Origin: an uncultured Acetatifactor sp.
GTDB lineage: Bacteria > Bacillota > Clostridia > Lachnospirales > Lachnospiraceae
DNA: 60,804 nt
Assembly (NCBI GenBank): GCA_934394665.1
Contig: CAKRRS010000007.1
Span: 1 to 60,804, forward strand
Direction of reading: 5' to 3'
Positions 9,001 to 17,527 of the stretch are shown here, piece after piece. Under the pieces are notes generated by a model. It saw only the letters and a program-made list of their open reading frames with translations. It was not told where the DNA came from and did not search any database. The position numbers and the translations under genes were made by a program. Positions within the stretch are counted from its first letter, which is position 1. Each line of letters begins with the position of its first letter.

Positions 9001-9611
9001 TATTCGATACACTTCCTAAAGAACTAAGCGCCGGTTCTTATCAAGAAGAATATACAAAAATTGTCAATTGTAAAAACTCCTATGATATGTATCTTAGCTG
9101 GGTGATAACATTAGCTGTATCTAGAGTATATGATACTTTTGACCGGAAACGGAAAAATGACTTATATCATGTTTTGAAAGAATGGTATGAACAGCAAAGC
9201 AAATTATCAAAGCAGGGATTGCATAGTGGTCGAATCACGAATTTTATGTCATGCATAGAAAAACTGGATGTATATGATGATGCGGAAGTGGCAAAAAGAG
9301 TCGTAAAGGCATTATCAGATATATACATTGAAAATTGGAACGATGGAGCATTGGATGAATTTTCCCAAGCTCTTAGTGCAGTAAAAGCAGAAGTGGAAAG
9401 TATACATGATGAAAAGAATGAGGGACAGAGGAGACTTACGTTTGTAGGCAAAAATGGGAAAGTAATCGAAAAGTATTATGAAGCAGTCGATGAAAGGACA
9501 GGAGCCATTTTAAGAAATATTTTAGAAGATACCCTGGATGAATTTGATGATTTGAGCGTCAATGACAGGGTAGGAATATTGCTTGAAATGATTGAAAAGG
9601 TGATAGGGTAA
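6027..9611 (+). CDS. Very large P-loop ATPase (SspC-like)
   Basis: A protein of about 1194 residues. Near the N-terminus is a Walker A motif, GPYGKGKSH (about residues 64-72), and a Walker B, IYIVFDEFSKF (about 252-262), giving an AAA+/STAND-like ATPase core of about 450 residues. The remaining 700 residues are mixed helical with no recognised domain. ATG 6027 is preferred to GTG 6021 because GAGAAGAG ends just before it at proper spacing. In Ssp modification the ATPase SspC works with the DUF4007 and PAPS-reductase proteins; the gene position here fits that. The next gene begins directly after its stop codon, so the genes are translationally coupled. Confidence 0.75.
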   Translation: MAIKSLNEIIKFNNSFKTSINLYLSLNKAEKVLSYIPTKSSVNFLDGYMQATINNKEQATLLVGPYGKGKSHLLLVLLAILSMERTGENTQIIEELADKISAVDELGEQAASDVKLLWSKNRFLPVIINDTTGDLNQAFLLALNDALKREKLVDLAPDTYYSIALNRIEDWQENYPETYHDFITELKSIGIEHKEFIYELKRYSRTALDTFISVYPKITSGSIFNPLAVSEVLPLYKSVSERLVEDYGFSGIYIVFDEFSKFIEGLTDGNVGNNMKLLQDMCELATDSSNAKIFITMIAHKSIKEYGKYLSGDIINAFTGIEGRIVEKHFVTSSKNNYELVSHAIIKNSRALGQIPNAGKIVGPTALENYHQLPVFNCNFERKDFDEIILKGCYPLNPLATYLLLNISEKVAQNERTLFTFISNDEPNSMARYVLDHDKSKDWVIGADLIYDYFSGLFKKDVNNEFIHNIWLGAEVALSKCSSEDERKVIKAMAVIQIVNKEDEVLANETYLSLAVRLKEGTSALEALTQKNIIYRKKSTGAYVYKTQAGIELRTEIKKLKEIKGNNVNYGKALLDINSAYYIVPRKYNAMHSMTRYFQHEYMEAEYFLNVESAEVFFDSQMKADGKVITLFSRKAIQQDAVIEKVEELRRKNLVVVVPEKKISCEKELVEYEILQDIRKNSFLSINSDIAKREVPLLEEDIIDTVRNRCTEVYLEDKNCKVLAFDGKHVVEYKANQEENAVNSSCELVYYKTPEINNEIINRTTIESAQTKKTRLNIIAELLSTKGEVEPQFYKGTNQEATIFRALFDRTGIIDDTGENYTKEILDLLDKFIDECGVEKHSLKEAIALLTSEPYGMRMGVIPIYFAYVLSRRHEDIVAYYAKGEIQITPEVVVNMCEHAADYSLFVSREDYLKEEYIRQMNELFSVNESINLTDNRIKNIVLCMQRWFRSLPQATRNLAEISDYPNQEVSVGLKVFKKILQKVEYNPYEIVFDTLPKELSAGSYQEEYTKIVNCKNSYDMYLSWVITLAVSRVYDTFDRKRKNDLYHVLKEWYEQQSKLSKQGLHSGRITNFMSCIEKLDVYDDAEVAKRVVKALSDIYIENWNDGALDEFSQALSAVKAEVESIHDEKNEGQRRLTFVGKNGKVIEKYYEAVDERTGAILRNILEDTLDEFDDLSVNDRVGILLEMIEKVIG

Positions 9612-10748
9612 ATGATTTATTTAGATAATGCTGCAACTACATATCCAAAACCGGAACCGGTATACGATGCTATGGATAGAGCAAACCGAGAATTATGTGT
9701 TAATGCTGGGCGAGGCTCTTACAAAAAGGCACGTGAAGCAAGCAAACTGATTTCCGATACCAAAGCGATGCTGAGGGGACTTGTTCATGCGGATATGAAT
9801 GTTGCAGTAGTATTTACCCCATCCATCACAATAGCACTTAATGAAATTATCGGTGGAATTAAGTGGCAGACAAATGATGTGGTATATGTGTCACCTTATG
9901 AACATAATGCAGTGGCAAGAACATTGCATCTTATGACAAAAAAACATGGTATTGTTATCAAAAAAATTCCGCTAGTGGATGGTGGACTTGATGTCGATAT
10001 TGATAAAATGGCGTACGAATTTTCTAAAGAGAAACCTAAAGCAGTGATATGCACACACATTAGCAATGTTACAGGATATATATTACCTATTGCCAAAATA
10101 TTTGAAGAAGCCAAGAAATATGGTGCTATTACAGTGCTCGATACAGCTCAATCATTGGGACTTGTGCCGGTAGATATTAGGACTATTAGAGCAGATATAA
10201 TTGCATTTGCAGGGCATAAAACATTATATGGTCCGTTTGGCATTGGTGGATTCTTAAATATAACTGGCGTGTCACTTGAAGAGACTATAGTTGGTGGAAC
10301 CGGTAGTGATTCTTTGAACTTAAATATGCCGGCTGGTGCGGAGGCACGATATGAATCATCAAGTACTAATATCAATGCAATTGCCGGACTGAACGCAGCA
10401 TTAGAAGTATTGAATCAATCGCTATTATTGGAGAAAGAGAAAGAATTATCTAATTACTTAAAACATGAATTAGAAAAACTATCAAATATTAAAATATTTT
10501 TACCGAAAGAGGAACGGGACCACGTCGGAATCTTTTCGATAACGGTTGATGAGTATTTGGCGGATGATGTTGGTACAATTTTAGATGAAGAATTTGATTT
10601 AGCGGTAAGAACGGGATATCATTGTGCACCTTGGATTCATGAATATTTGGGAGATATTCAAATGAAAGGAACAGTGAGAATTAGCTTAGGACAGTTTAAT
10701 ACAAGAGAGGATATTGATAAGTTAGTAGAAGCATTAAAAACTTTATAG
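9612..10748 (+). CDS. Cysteine desulfurase (SspA/DndA/IscS-like)
   Basis: A 378-residue pyridoxal-phosphate enzyme that removes sulfur from cysteine and passes it on as a persulfide. N-terminal YLDNAATTYPKP is the class V aminotransferase signature. The cofactor lysine is K203 (AGHKTLYGPFG), with D177 and Q180 in the TVLDTAQS strand for the ring and H98 in EHNAVA. The catalytic cysteine is C338 in TGYHCAPWIHEY, a short-loop arrangement as in group II (SufS-like) desulfurases. ATG follows the ATPase stop immediately. In this operon it should load sulfur onto the PAPS-reductase protein. General iron-sulfur supply is an alternative role, but no isc/suf partners are adjacent. Confidence 0.9.
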   Translation: MIYLDNAATTYPKPEPVYDAMDRANRELCVNAGRGSYKKAREASKLISDTKAMLRGLVHADMNVAVVFTPSITIALNEIIGGIKWQTNDVVYVSPYEHNAVARTLHLMTKKHGIVIKKIPLVDGGLDVDIDKMAYEFSKEKPKAVICTHISNVTGYILPIAKIFEEAKKYGAITVLDTAQSLGLVPVDIRTIRADIIAFAGHKTLYGPFGIGGFLNITGVSLEETIVGGTGSDSLNLNMPAGAEARYESSSTNINAIAGLNAALEVLNQSLLLEKEKELSNYLKHELEKLSNIKIFLPKEERDHVGIFSITVDEYLADDVGTILDEEFDLAVRTGYHCAPWIHEYLGDIQMKGTVRISLGQFNTREDIDKLVEALKTL

Positions 10749-10934
10749 ATAGAAAGTCCAAACTTATGCTTAGGTGTTAGGGAAAAGAGATGAGTAAAAA
10801 AGATGTACATATCAGCTACTGCCCAGAAATTCGTTGATTTTCTAGGACTCATTTCTAGAGATGGAACCCAATGGGGAAAGTGAAAGTTATACTTAGATAA
10901 AAGGATATCAGTGTACTAAAGGAGAGGAAATTAG
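10749..10934 (+). other. Spacer with possible tiny ORFs
   Basis: The 186 bases between the desulfurase and the helicase are the only sizeable gap in the run up to the phospholipase D-like gene. ATG 10803 to TGA 10881-10883 encodes 26 residues with a protein-like stretch (KFVDFLGLISRDGTQWGK) but a weak ribosome site. ATG 10791 gives only 15 residues after a better GGGAAAAGAG. It may be a gene remnant or leader peptide. A good ribosome site (AAAGGAGAGG) for the helicase ends the spacer. Confidence 0.25.
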
Positions 10935-12668
10935 ATGAGTAATTACCTAGATTATATGGCTAGACTGAGTCAAACTGATTTGAGAGGTTATCTGGGAGAA
11001 CAACTTGTTGACTTACTAATTGAATGGTTGCCAGATGGCGATATACTGCTTACAAAGCAGAAGATGATAAGTATGATTAATTCATTATATGGAACTTCCA
11101 TTTTTAAAGATAGAAAATTTCGGAGGGATCTTCTTCAGTGTATGAAAAGTTCTGAAATAATGGAACTGAGAGACTCATGTCTTACAGGAACTGAAAAATC
11201 TGAAACGGATCCCATGAATATAATAAATATTGTAGTTAACAAACCTTGGAACAAAAATGCAGTAACTGCCTACCTTTTAAAATTGTGGGGAATATCAGAT
11301 TCGATATTTGATAAGAAGAAAGATGATACAGTAATTCAAAATGTGATAGATGCATCTGAAGAACAATTTTATGAATTGTTGGACTATCAGTATTACATTA
11401 AACAAAGAGTGCTAAATAACCTTAATTCCGGGCACTTGCTTGAGAGAATGTTAGTGCATATGCCTACTGGTACGGGAAAAACAAAAACATCTATGCACGT
11501 AATTACAAACTATATAAATTTTACGCTTGAAAAGAAAGGCATAGTTATTTGGATTGCACATACGATAGAACTGTTACAACAAGCATATGATACTTTTGAA
11601 ACAGTGTGGGGACATTTGGGTGAAGGTAAGATTAATGCTTATAAACTTTGGGGAAATAAGATTATAGAAGACATTGATCAACCATTAAATGGAATCGTTT
11701 TCTGTGGATTATCAAAATTAATGTCAATAGCAGAAAGCAGACCAGAGCTATTTGAACGATTGAAAATAGATTGTAGATTAATTGTTTTTGATGAAGCACA
11801 TAAGGCAGCAGCAAAACAAACTCAGAGGATTATTAATAATTTAATGAGAATGCCAGAAGGATATGAGAATCGTGCACTGGTGGGGTTGACAGCAACGCCA
11901 GGACGGACAACGGAGGATTCATATGACAATAATTTGCTAACTAATATGTTCGGAAATAAATTGATCTACATAGATTCTGATATTTTGAATCAGATTAATT
12001 TAGGAAAATTAAGATCGATAAATACAGTTGCAGAATCTAATATAATCAAATATTTTCAAGAACGAAGAATCTTAGCAAAGATGAAACCACAAAGGTTGGT
12101 TTACAAAAAAGATTTTACAAATAAAGAATTGGATATTTTAAGCAGCTCTTTGAGAGATATGGGATACGAGGATAAAGAGTATACTAGCGAACAGTTGAAA
12201 GTCTTAGCAAGAAATAAAGAAAGAAATTTAGCGATTATGAATCAACTAAGGCAGTTATATTTAGAAAAAAAGCCAACAATTGTATTTGCTTGTTCTGTGG
12301 ATCATGCCAAAATGCTATCTGCAATGTTAATGATTGAAGGCATACCGAACAGTTTGGTGCTAGGCGAGATGGAAGCAATGGATCGTAAACGAGCCATTGA
12401 TACATTTAAAAACCGTAATTCTGGTATAGACATTATTATAAATTATGAAGTATTGACAACAGGATTTGATTCTAAAAACATTGAGTGCGTATTTATTACT
12501 AGACCGACAAAATCAATAGTGTTATATAGTCAGATGTTAGGAAGAGGACTTAGAGGTCCCTTGATGGGAGGAAATGAAGAATGCATACTTATTGATATAG
12601 ATGATAATTTGCAGGCATTTGATAATGAAACAGCATTTTCACATTTCAATGATTATTGGAGAATATAG
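10935..12668 (+). CDS. DEAD/DEAH-box superfamily 2 helicase (island effector cassette)
   Basis: A 577-residue helicase. About 170 N-terminal residues of unknown type precede the RecA-like core: motif I MPTGTGKT (176-183), motif II DEAH (286-289), motif III TATPGR (319-324), motif IV-like FACSVDHA (451-458), motif V TTGFD (508-512) and motif VI QMLGRGLRG (533-541). It belongs to the Rad25/type III restriction helicase side of SF2, so it probably translocates on double-stranded DNA. With the next two genes it forms a three-gene cassette beside the modification genes, comparable in position to sspFGH effector cassettes; the exact correspondence is inferred. Confidence 0.8.
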   Translation: MSNYLDYMARLSQTDLRGYLGEQLVDLLIEWLPDGDILLTKQKMISMINSLYGTSIFKDRKFRRDLLQCMKSSEIMELRDSCLTGTEKSETDPMNIINIVVNKPWNKNAVTAYLLKLWGISDSIFDKKKDDTVIQNVIDASEEQFYELLDYQYYIKQRVLNNLNSGHLLERMLVHMPTGTGKTKTSMHVITNYINFTLEKKGIVIWIAHTIELLQQAYDTFETVWGHLGEGKINAYKLWGNKIIEDIDQPLNGIVFCGLSKLMSIAESRPELFERLKIDCRLIVFDEAHKAAAKQTQRIINNLMRMPEGYENRALVGLTATPGRTTEDSYDNNLLTNMFGNKLIYIDSDILNQINLGKLRSINTVAESNIIKYFQERRILAKMKPQRLVYKKDFTNKELDILSSSLRDMGYEDKEYTSEQLKVLARNKERNLAIMNQLRQLYLEKKPTIVFACSVDHAKMLSAMLMIEGIPNSLVLGEMEAMDRKRAIDTFKNRNSGIDIIINYEVLTTGFDSKNIECVFITRPTKSIVLYSQMLGRGLRGPLMGGNEECILIDIDDNLQAFDNETAFSHFNDYWRI

Positions 12669-12677
12669 GAGGGAAAT

Positions 12678-14477
12678 ATGGGAGCAAGTATTGTAGATAT
12701 TAGAAACATGGGGGATGCACTTAGAAATACAGGTTATAAAAATATTGAGAGTGCAGTAGCAGAAATAATAGATAATTCTGTTGAGGCAAATGCAAAAAAC
12801 ATATTTATTGTTTTAAGAGAAGGAATAGCAACGTCAGGGCGGAAGGTGGTTACGGAAATTGGTTTTTTGGACAATGGAGAAGGAATGTCGATTGATGTTT
12901 TGGGAAGCTGTTTAGGTATAGGTGCATCCACGCGACAGGCAAGAAAAGGCATGGGAAGGTTTGGTGTAGGTTTACCACAAGCATCGCTATATGCGTGTCC
13001 TGAAATAGAAGTTTATTCGTGGCAAGACGGAATAGAGAATGCCTACAAAGTTTATCTGGATATAAAAAAGATAAAGGATGGTATACAAACGGAAATTGAA
13101 GATCCGGTAAGAGAGAATATTCCAACTCCATATGCTGAATACCTATCCTACAAAACGATACTTGAAAATTATGATTTTACACAATCGGGGACATTAGTTA
13201 TTTGGAAGAAGTGTGATAGGATTAATCCGAAGACAAGAGGACCATTAACTGAAAGATTAGAGTTCTCATTAGGACAGAAGTTTAGATATTTTATTCATGA
13301 TGGAATTAGTAAGATAAAAATTGTCTGTGATGAAAATCCAGATGCGGCAATTGATGTGGCACCGAATGATCCGCTTTTCTTGATGGATGATAACTGCGTA
13401 TTATGTCATCCGGATGATCCTAAACATGTTTATAAAAAAGGACAAAAAATAGGACTTGAAGCTCCTTTTGAGCTATATACAGCCAAAGGTACAGGAACAG
13501 GAGAAGTCAAAATCCCAGTCAAATATATTAATAAAACAGGTAATATTGTAACTGCGCCTGTACTTGTTAGATTCTCAATAGTTAAAGACAAATTTTACGA
13601 TGAAACGGCATTCCCGAAAGGATCTAATCCTGGAAATTATGCTTTAGGTAAACATGCTGCTAAAATGGAAGGAATTTCTGTTATAAGGGCAAGAAGAGAA
13701 ATTGATTTTAGGAGATTCGATTTTTATAATGTTATTAATGAGCCTCAACATAGATGGTGGGGGTGCGAGATTATTTTTGATCCTGAATTAGATGAGGCAT
13801 TTGGAGTTGCGAATAATAAACAATATGTAGAATTGAAAAAGGTGGATGTAGAGGATTTAGATCCTGAAGAAATTGACGTTCCTCCTGTATGGGATCAGCT
13901 AGCGGATACTATTATTTCAACTATTAAAGCTATGTATGCTCAAAATGAAGAAACAAGAAGCAACACCAGAACTTTTGATAACAACAGTAGTCCAAGCACG
14001 GATATTATTAATACAGTTGAGAATGATCCTGCAACATCTGATTTGAATGATGAGGATGAAGAAGATGAAGAGAAACCTTCTGCAGAAGAAATGGCTGAAA
14101 CTGGGAAAGAGGAGTTGAAGGGACTAGGTTATGAAAATCCTACAGATGAACAGGGTACAGCGTTCATTAATAATTCTGTGAATTTCGTTTATCAAGATAA
14201 AGGAGAAAGAAGTCCAGCATTTGATTATAAACCAGTGTTAAAAACGACAGTTATAACTATTAATACGAGTCATAAGTTTTATACATCGTTTTTGAGTAAA
14301 ATATATTCTAATGCTGAGGTTAAAACAACATTTGAACTGTTCCTTGCTTCGTTTCTTCAATCGGTAAGGAAGACTGATGCATATCAATCAGTTGAAAATG
14401 ATCGGTTGATGACGGCTTGGTATCTTCGATTGAATAATTATATTTCAGAACAGCTAAATCCGAGAAATACTAAATAA
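12678..14477 (+). CDS. GHKL (MORC/Hsp90-like) ATPase
   Basis: A 599-residue protein with an N-terminal Bergerat ATP-binding fold: N-box EIIDNS (29-34), G1 box DNGEGM (65-70) and G2 box GRFGVGL (93-99), as in MORC, MutL and Hsp90 proteins. A transducer-like domain follows. An acidic linker (DLNDEDEEDEEKPS, about residue 455) leads to a C-terminal domain that may mediate oligomerisation. MORC-type ATPases clamp or compact DNA on ATP binding, and similar proteins occur in bacterial defence operons. Strong AGGAGGG ribosome site, nine bases after the helicase. It lies between the helicase and a nuclease-like gene, suggesting a DNA-acting complex. Confidence 0.8.
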   Translation: MGASIVDIRNMGDALRNTGYKNIESAVAEIIDNSVEANAKNIFIVLREGIATSGRKVVTEIGFLDNGEGMSIDVLGSCLGIGASTRQARKGMGRFGVGLPQASLYACPEIEVYSWQDGIENAYKVYLDIKKIKDGIQTEIEDPVRENIPTPYAEYLSYKTILENYDFTQSGTLVIWKKCDRINPKTRGPLTERLEFSLGQKFRYFIHDGISKIKIVCDENPDAAIDVAPNDPLFLMDDNCVLCHPDDPKHVYKKGQKIGLEAPFELYTAKGTGTGEVKIPVKYINKTGNIVTAPVLVRFSIVKDKFYDETAFPKGSNPGNYALGKHAAKMEGISVIRARREIDFRRFDFYNVINEPQHRWWGCEIIFDPELDEAFGVANNKQYVELKKVDVEDLDPEEIDVPPVWDQLADTIISTIKAMYAQNEETRSNTRTFDNNSSPSTDIINTVENDPATSDLNDEDEEDEEKPSAEEMAETGKEELKGLGYENPTDEQGTAFINNSVNFVYQDKGERSPAFDYKPVLKTTVITINTSHKFYTSFLSKIYSNAEVKTTFELFLASFLQSVRKTDAYQSVENDRLMTAWYLRLNNYISEQLNPRNTK

Positions 14478-14489
14478 GAGGATGAAAAC

Positions 14490-15398
14490 ATGCCTATATT
14501 ATTAGCTAATGAAATACTTGACTCCGTGAAGAAAGAATTGCAACATGCAACATCATCAGTCAGAATTATAACTGCTTATTGCAAAGCATCATCATTTATG
14601 TATCTTAATAAATGCATAAATGATGATGTAACAGATAAAAAGCTTTTGATACGGTTTAGAATGGATGATATTTTGAAAGGGAGCACGGATTTCGAAGTTA
14701 TAGAAAATGGTTTCAATAATGGATGGGATGTGTATGTGCGCTTTGACTTACATGCTAAAACTTATATTGTTGATAATAAGAGAGGAATCGTAGGAAGCGC
14801 AAATGCAACAAATGCAGGTCTTAGCATTGGAAAAAATGGAAATATGGAAATAGCGACACTTGTAGATATAGAACCTGGTGATATAGAAAAAATCGAGAAA
14901 CTCTATAATGATGCAATTCGAATGAAACCAGAAATATTGGATAGTATGAGAAGACAAATTGAGACTGCTAATAACAGAAAAATTCAAGAAGTCTATCGAT
15001 GGGATATTTCTATAGAAAATCTATTTAAGCCACATATTGATGTTTTGTTTTCGCATGAATTACCGGAAACATGTGTACTGATAGAAGGCGAATATATTAA
15101 TTTTATGGATGAAATATATGACGGAAATATTGAAAAATTGAAAATGGCTTTTCGATGGAGCAATGCATATCTGTGGCTGCTGATGATATTAAAAGAAAAT
15201 GATGGTTGTATGTATTTTGGAGCACTGTCAGAAAAACTACATAATACGATGGTCTCAGATCCTAAACCGTATAGAAAGGATGTGAAGCAGATGTTGTCAA
15301 ACCTTTTGAAATTAATTGAAAAGCTGCAGATGGAAAACGTCATAATTGATTGCCCTAATCATTCTCAAAGAGTGCGTTTAATAAATGAGGATATATGA
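14490..15398 (+). CDS. Phospholipase D-like protein (putative nuclease)
   Basis: A 302-residue protein with one PLD/HKD motif: H88 and K90 in DLHAKTYIVD, followed by GSANATNAG (102-110). Single-HKD proteins of this family normally dimerise to build one active site and are often nucleases; several serve as restriction nucleases in defence loci. The C-terminal half is unassigned. An AAGAGGAT-like ribosome site lies 12 bases after the preceding stop. I infer that it is the cutting subunit of the helicase-MORC cassette, aimed at DNA lacking the sulfur mark, but specificity cannot be seen in the sequence. Confidence 0.75.
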   Translation: MPILLANEILDSVKKELQHATSSVRIITAYCKASSFMYLNKCINDDVTDKKLLIRFRMDDILKGSTDFEVIENGFNNGWDVYVRFDLHAKTYIVDNKRGIVGSANATNAGLSIGKNGNMEIATLVDIEPGDIEKIEKLYNDAIRMKPEILDSMRRQIETANNRKIQEVYRWDISIENLFKPHIDVLFSHELPETCVLIEGEYINFMDEIYDGNIEKLKMAFRWSNAYLWLLMILKENDGCMYFGALSEKLHNTMVSDPKPYRKDVKQMLSNLLKLIEKLQMENVIIDCPNHSQRVRLINEDI

Positions 15399-15564
15399 GT
15401 GTTATTTAATCTATAAGAAAGGGAGTGAAAGCAATGAGCTAAAGAAAAAGGTTAAATGAATAAAATGTTTAAGAAAATTATTGCTTATGGTCATAAGAGA
15501 AATATATAACAAAAGAAAGGATATATTATTTTAGAATATATAAAATCAATATAATAAGAAGACT

Positions 15565-16740
15565 ATGTTAGATAAAAATAAAATTTATTACGGTGAGTAT
15601 ACATTAAAACATTGGATTGATTTGATTTTAACAGGAAACATTATTTTGCCTAAATATCAGCGTTTTTTTGTATGGGATAAAGACAATTCAAAAGCGTTGA
15701 TAAATGCGCTTAGGGAAAACCAATTTGTACCTCCAGTTACAATAGGGAGTTATATTGATGATGGAGAAAAACAGAATTTGATTTTAGATGGACAGCAAAG
15801 ACTGACAAGTATACTTTTAGCATATTTTAATCTTTTTCCTAAAAGAGATCAAAATAAAGTCAAGGCTAAAGATTTTTATTTTGCAAGTGAAAATGACGAT
15901 ACAGATGATGATGATATTGATTTTATTAATTGGGATTTTAATAAGTTACTAAAACTAATAAATGATAATGAGTTACGAGATAGATCTGAAATCCATAACC
16001 AAGCAATAGATGAAGGTTATGAAAACATGGATTTGACAGCTACAATTGATTTTGAAAAATGCTATTTGGGATTTTCTTTTATTGTACCAGCTACCGAAGA
16101 TAGTAAAGAGCAACAAAGATTCTATTCTAAAGTATTTAGAAGCATAAATATAGAAGGGAAAAAACTATTACCTTTGGAGAGTAGGGAGGCATTATATTAT
16201 CTGAATAAGGATTTGGCCGGTTTTTTCTCACCTGATTTTGTAAAAAGAATTACTATTAATGAAGGGAAAATGGACTTTGTGAGATATTTGTCAATTCTTT
16301 CACAATATGAGCATACTGGAGTGGAAAAAATTGCCAGAGGATTTTCAAAGACAATGGAAATATATTATGAAAAATTTATATATGCTGTAGTAAATGATGA
16401 AGAAACAAAAGAATTTATAAAGATATCAAATAAAATTCCTGAATTAGAGTATAATTCGAGAATAGATAAACTACGTAAAATTATTGAAAAAATGAAATTA
16501 GTGAAGCAATATGATTCTATTATTGACTTAGATTTGTATATGTTTGGAATTATATACTATACTATATTTGAAAACAAATCAATTGCCGACTCAAAATTGG
16601 AAGAGTTGGATTCCAATATTAAGGCGAAAATAGAAAAATTCAAACAGAATGAGTTGCATGCGAAAAATCCTAGTGCGTTAAAACATTTAAAACTTAGAAT
16701 AGAAGGCTCGATTGAAGCGTGTAAGGAGTTTGTGTCATGA
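15565..16740 (+). CDS. DUF262 domain protein (SspE/GmrS-like N-domain, no HNH)
   Basis: A 391-residue protein with DUF262 hallmarks: PKYQRFFVW (29-37) and the nucleotide-binding ILDGQQRLTS (73-82). In SspE and GmrSD-type enzymes a DUF262 domain senses modified DNA and hydrolyses nucleotides to drive an attached HNH nuclease. No HNH motif is present here and the protein is short, so nuclease activity would have to come from a partner. The stop overlaps the next start (ATGA, 16737-16740), which points to the HEPN protein. A 166-base gap separates it from the previous gene, so the pair may have its own promoter, though none is clear. Confidence 0.8.
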   Translation: MLDKNKIYYGEYTLKHWIDLILTGNIILPKYQRFFVWDKDNSKALINALRENQFVPPVTIGSYIDDGEKQNLILDGQQRLTSILLAYFNLFPKRDQNKVKAKDFYFASENDDTDDDDIDFINWDFNKLLKLINDNELRDRSEIHNQAIDEGYENMDLTATIDFEKCYLGFSFIVPATEDSKEQQRFYSKVFRSINIEGKKLLPLESREALYYLNKDLAGFFSPDFVKRITINEGKMDFVRYLSILSQYEHTGVEKIARGFSKTMEIYYEKFIYAVVNDEETKEFIKISNKIPELEYNSRIDKLRKIIEKMKLVKQYDSIIDLDLYMFGIIYYTIFENKSIADSKLEELDSNIKAKIEKFKQNELHAKNPSALKHLKLRIEGSIEACKEFVS

Positions 16741-17495
16741 GTAAACATGAAAAATTTATTATGAAGCCGATTACTAGTGTCATTGAAGAAATGAAAGCAG
16801 CAACTTCATGCATAGGGAGTGGAATAGAAACATATCCATTATATGATTATGTTATTCAATCTACTTTTACTAAAATGACGGGGTTTCAAGAACAGAAAAT
16901 AAAGTGTATAGACTGGGAACTAGCAACAAATGACTATGATTATAGACTAATGTTTGTAGATGATGTAAAAAATAAAGGAACTTATTCGACCTATGATGCT
17001 AAGAATAGTGTATATAATGCTCTTATAAATGAGATAGTAAGATATTCAGGGAAAGGTAAAAAAGATTTCCTTAACGAAATGAAACGGGAAAAAAATATCA
17101 ATCCTAGAGAAATCATTCAACAAATTCTTGATAATACGAATATAATTTATTGTAGACAAAGGGAATATAACGCTTTTAAAAAATGTGATAAAGAGTTTAA
17201 GGAGCAGTATTTTATCGTTCCAGATAGTAATGAGAGCAAAAGCGTAAAATTATTTGAAACAGTTTTGGTAAAACATTATAAAGAAGAATTGTATAGGCAG
17301 AGAAACAGAATAGCACATAATACATTATCTTATCAGCAAAATCTGCCAGAACTAGAGATGCTGAAAGGCGAAAATGAACTAACTAGAAATTATTTTTTTT
17401 GGTTTTCAATTTTAGTTCTGATAGATGAGATATTTATGGAGTTATATAATGTGTATTCTAAGTGTTTAAAAGAAAATAGTTACTTTGATGATTAA
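16737..17495 (+). CDS. HEPN-type putative ribonuclease (MAE_28990/MAE_18760-like)
   Basis: A 252-residue helical protein translationally coupled to the DUF262 gene by a 4-base overlap. Near the C-terminus RNRIAH (189-194) gives the R-x4-H signature of HEPN nucleases, which in many toxin and abortive-infection systems cut RNA. The surrounding helices (LVKHYKEELYRQRNRIAHN) resemble the MAE_28990/MAE_18760 HEPN group, often found beside DUF262 genes. I infer that the DUF262 partner regulates it. It is the last gene of the AT-rich island; the sequence beyond is fragmentary. Confidence 0.65.
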   Translation: MSKHEKFIMKPITSVIEEMKAATSCIGSGIETYPLYDYVIQSTFTKMTGFQEQKIKCIDWELATNDYDYRLMFVDDVKNKGTYSTYDAKNSVYNALINEIVRYSGKGKKDFLNEMKREKNINPREIIQQILDNTNIIYCRQREYNAFKKCDKEFKEQYFIVPDSNESKSVKLFETVLVKHYKEELYRQRNRIAHNTLSYQQNLPELEMLKGENELTRNYFFWFSILVLIDEIFMELYNVYSKCLKENSYFDD

Positions 17496-17527
17496 AAACA
17501 GAGATATAAAAGCATGGAAGATAACTA

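Noticed and set aside
9612..10748. Housekeeping iscS/sufS
   Set aside because: It sits flush inside the ssp-like operon without isc or suf partners, so a dedicated sulfur donor is more likely.
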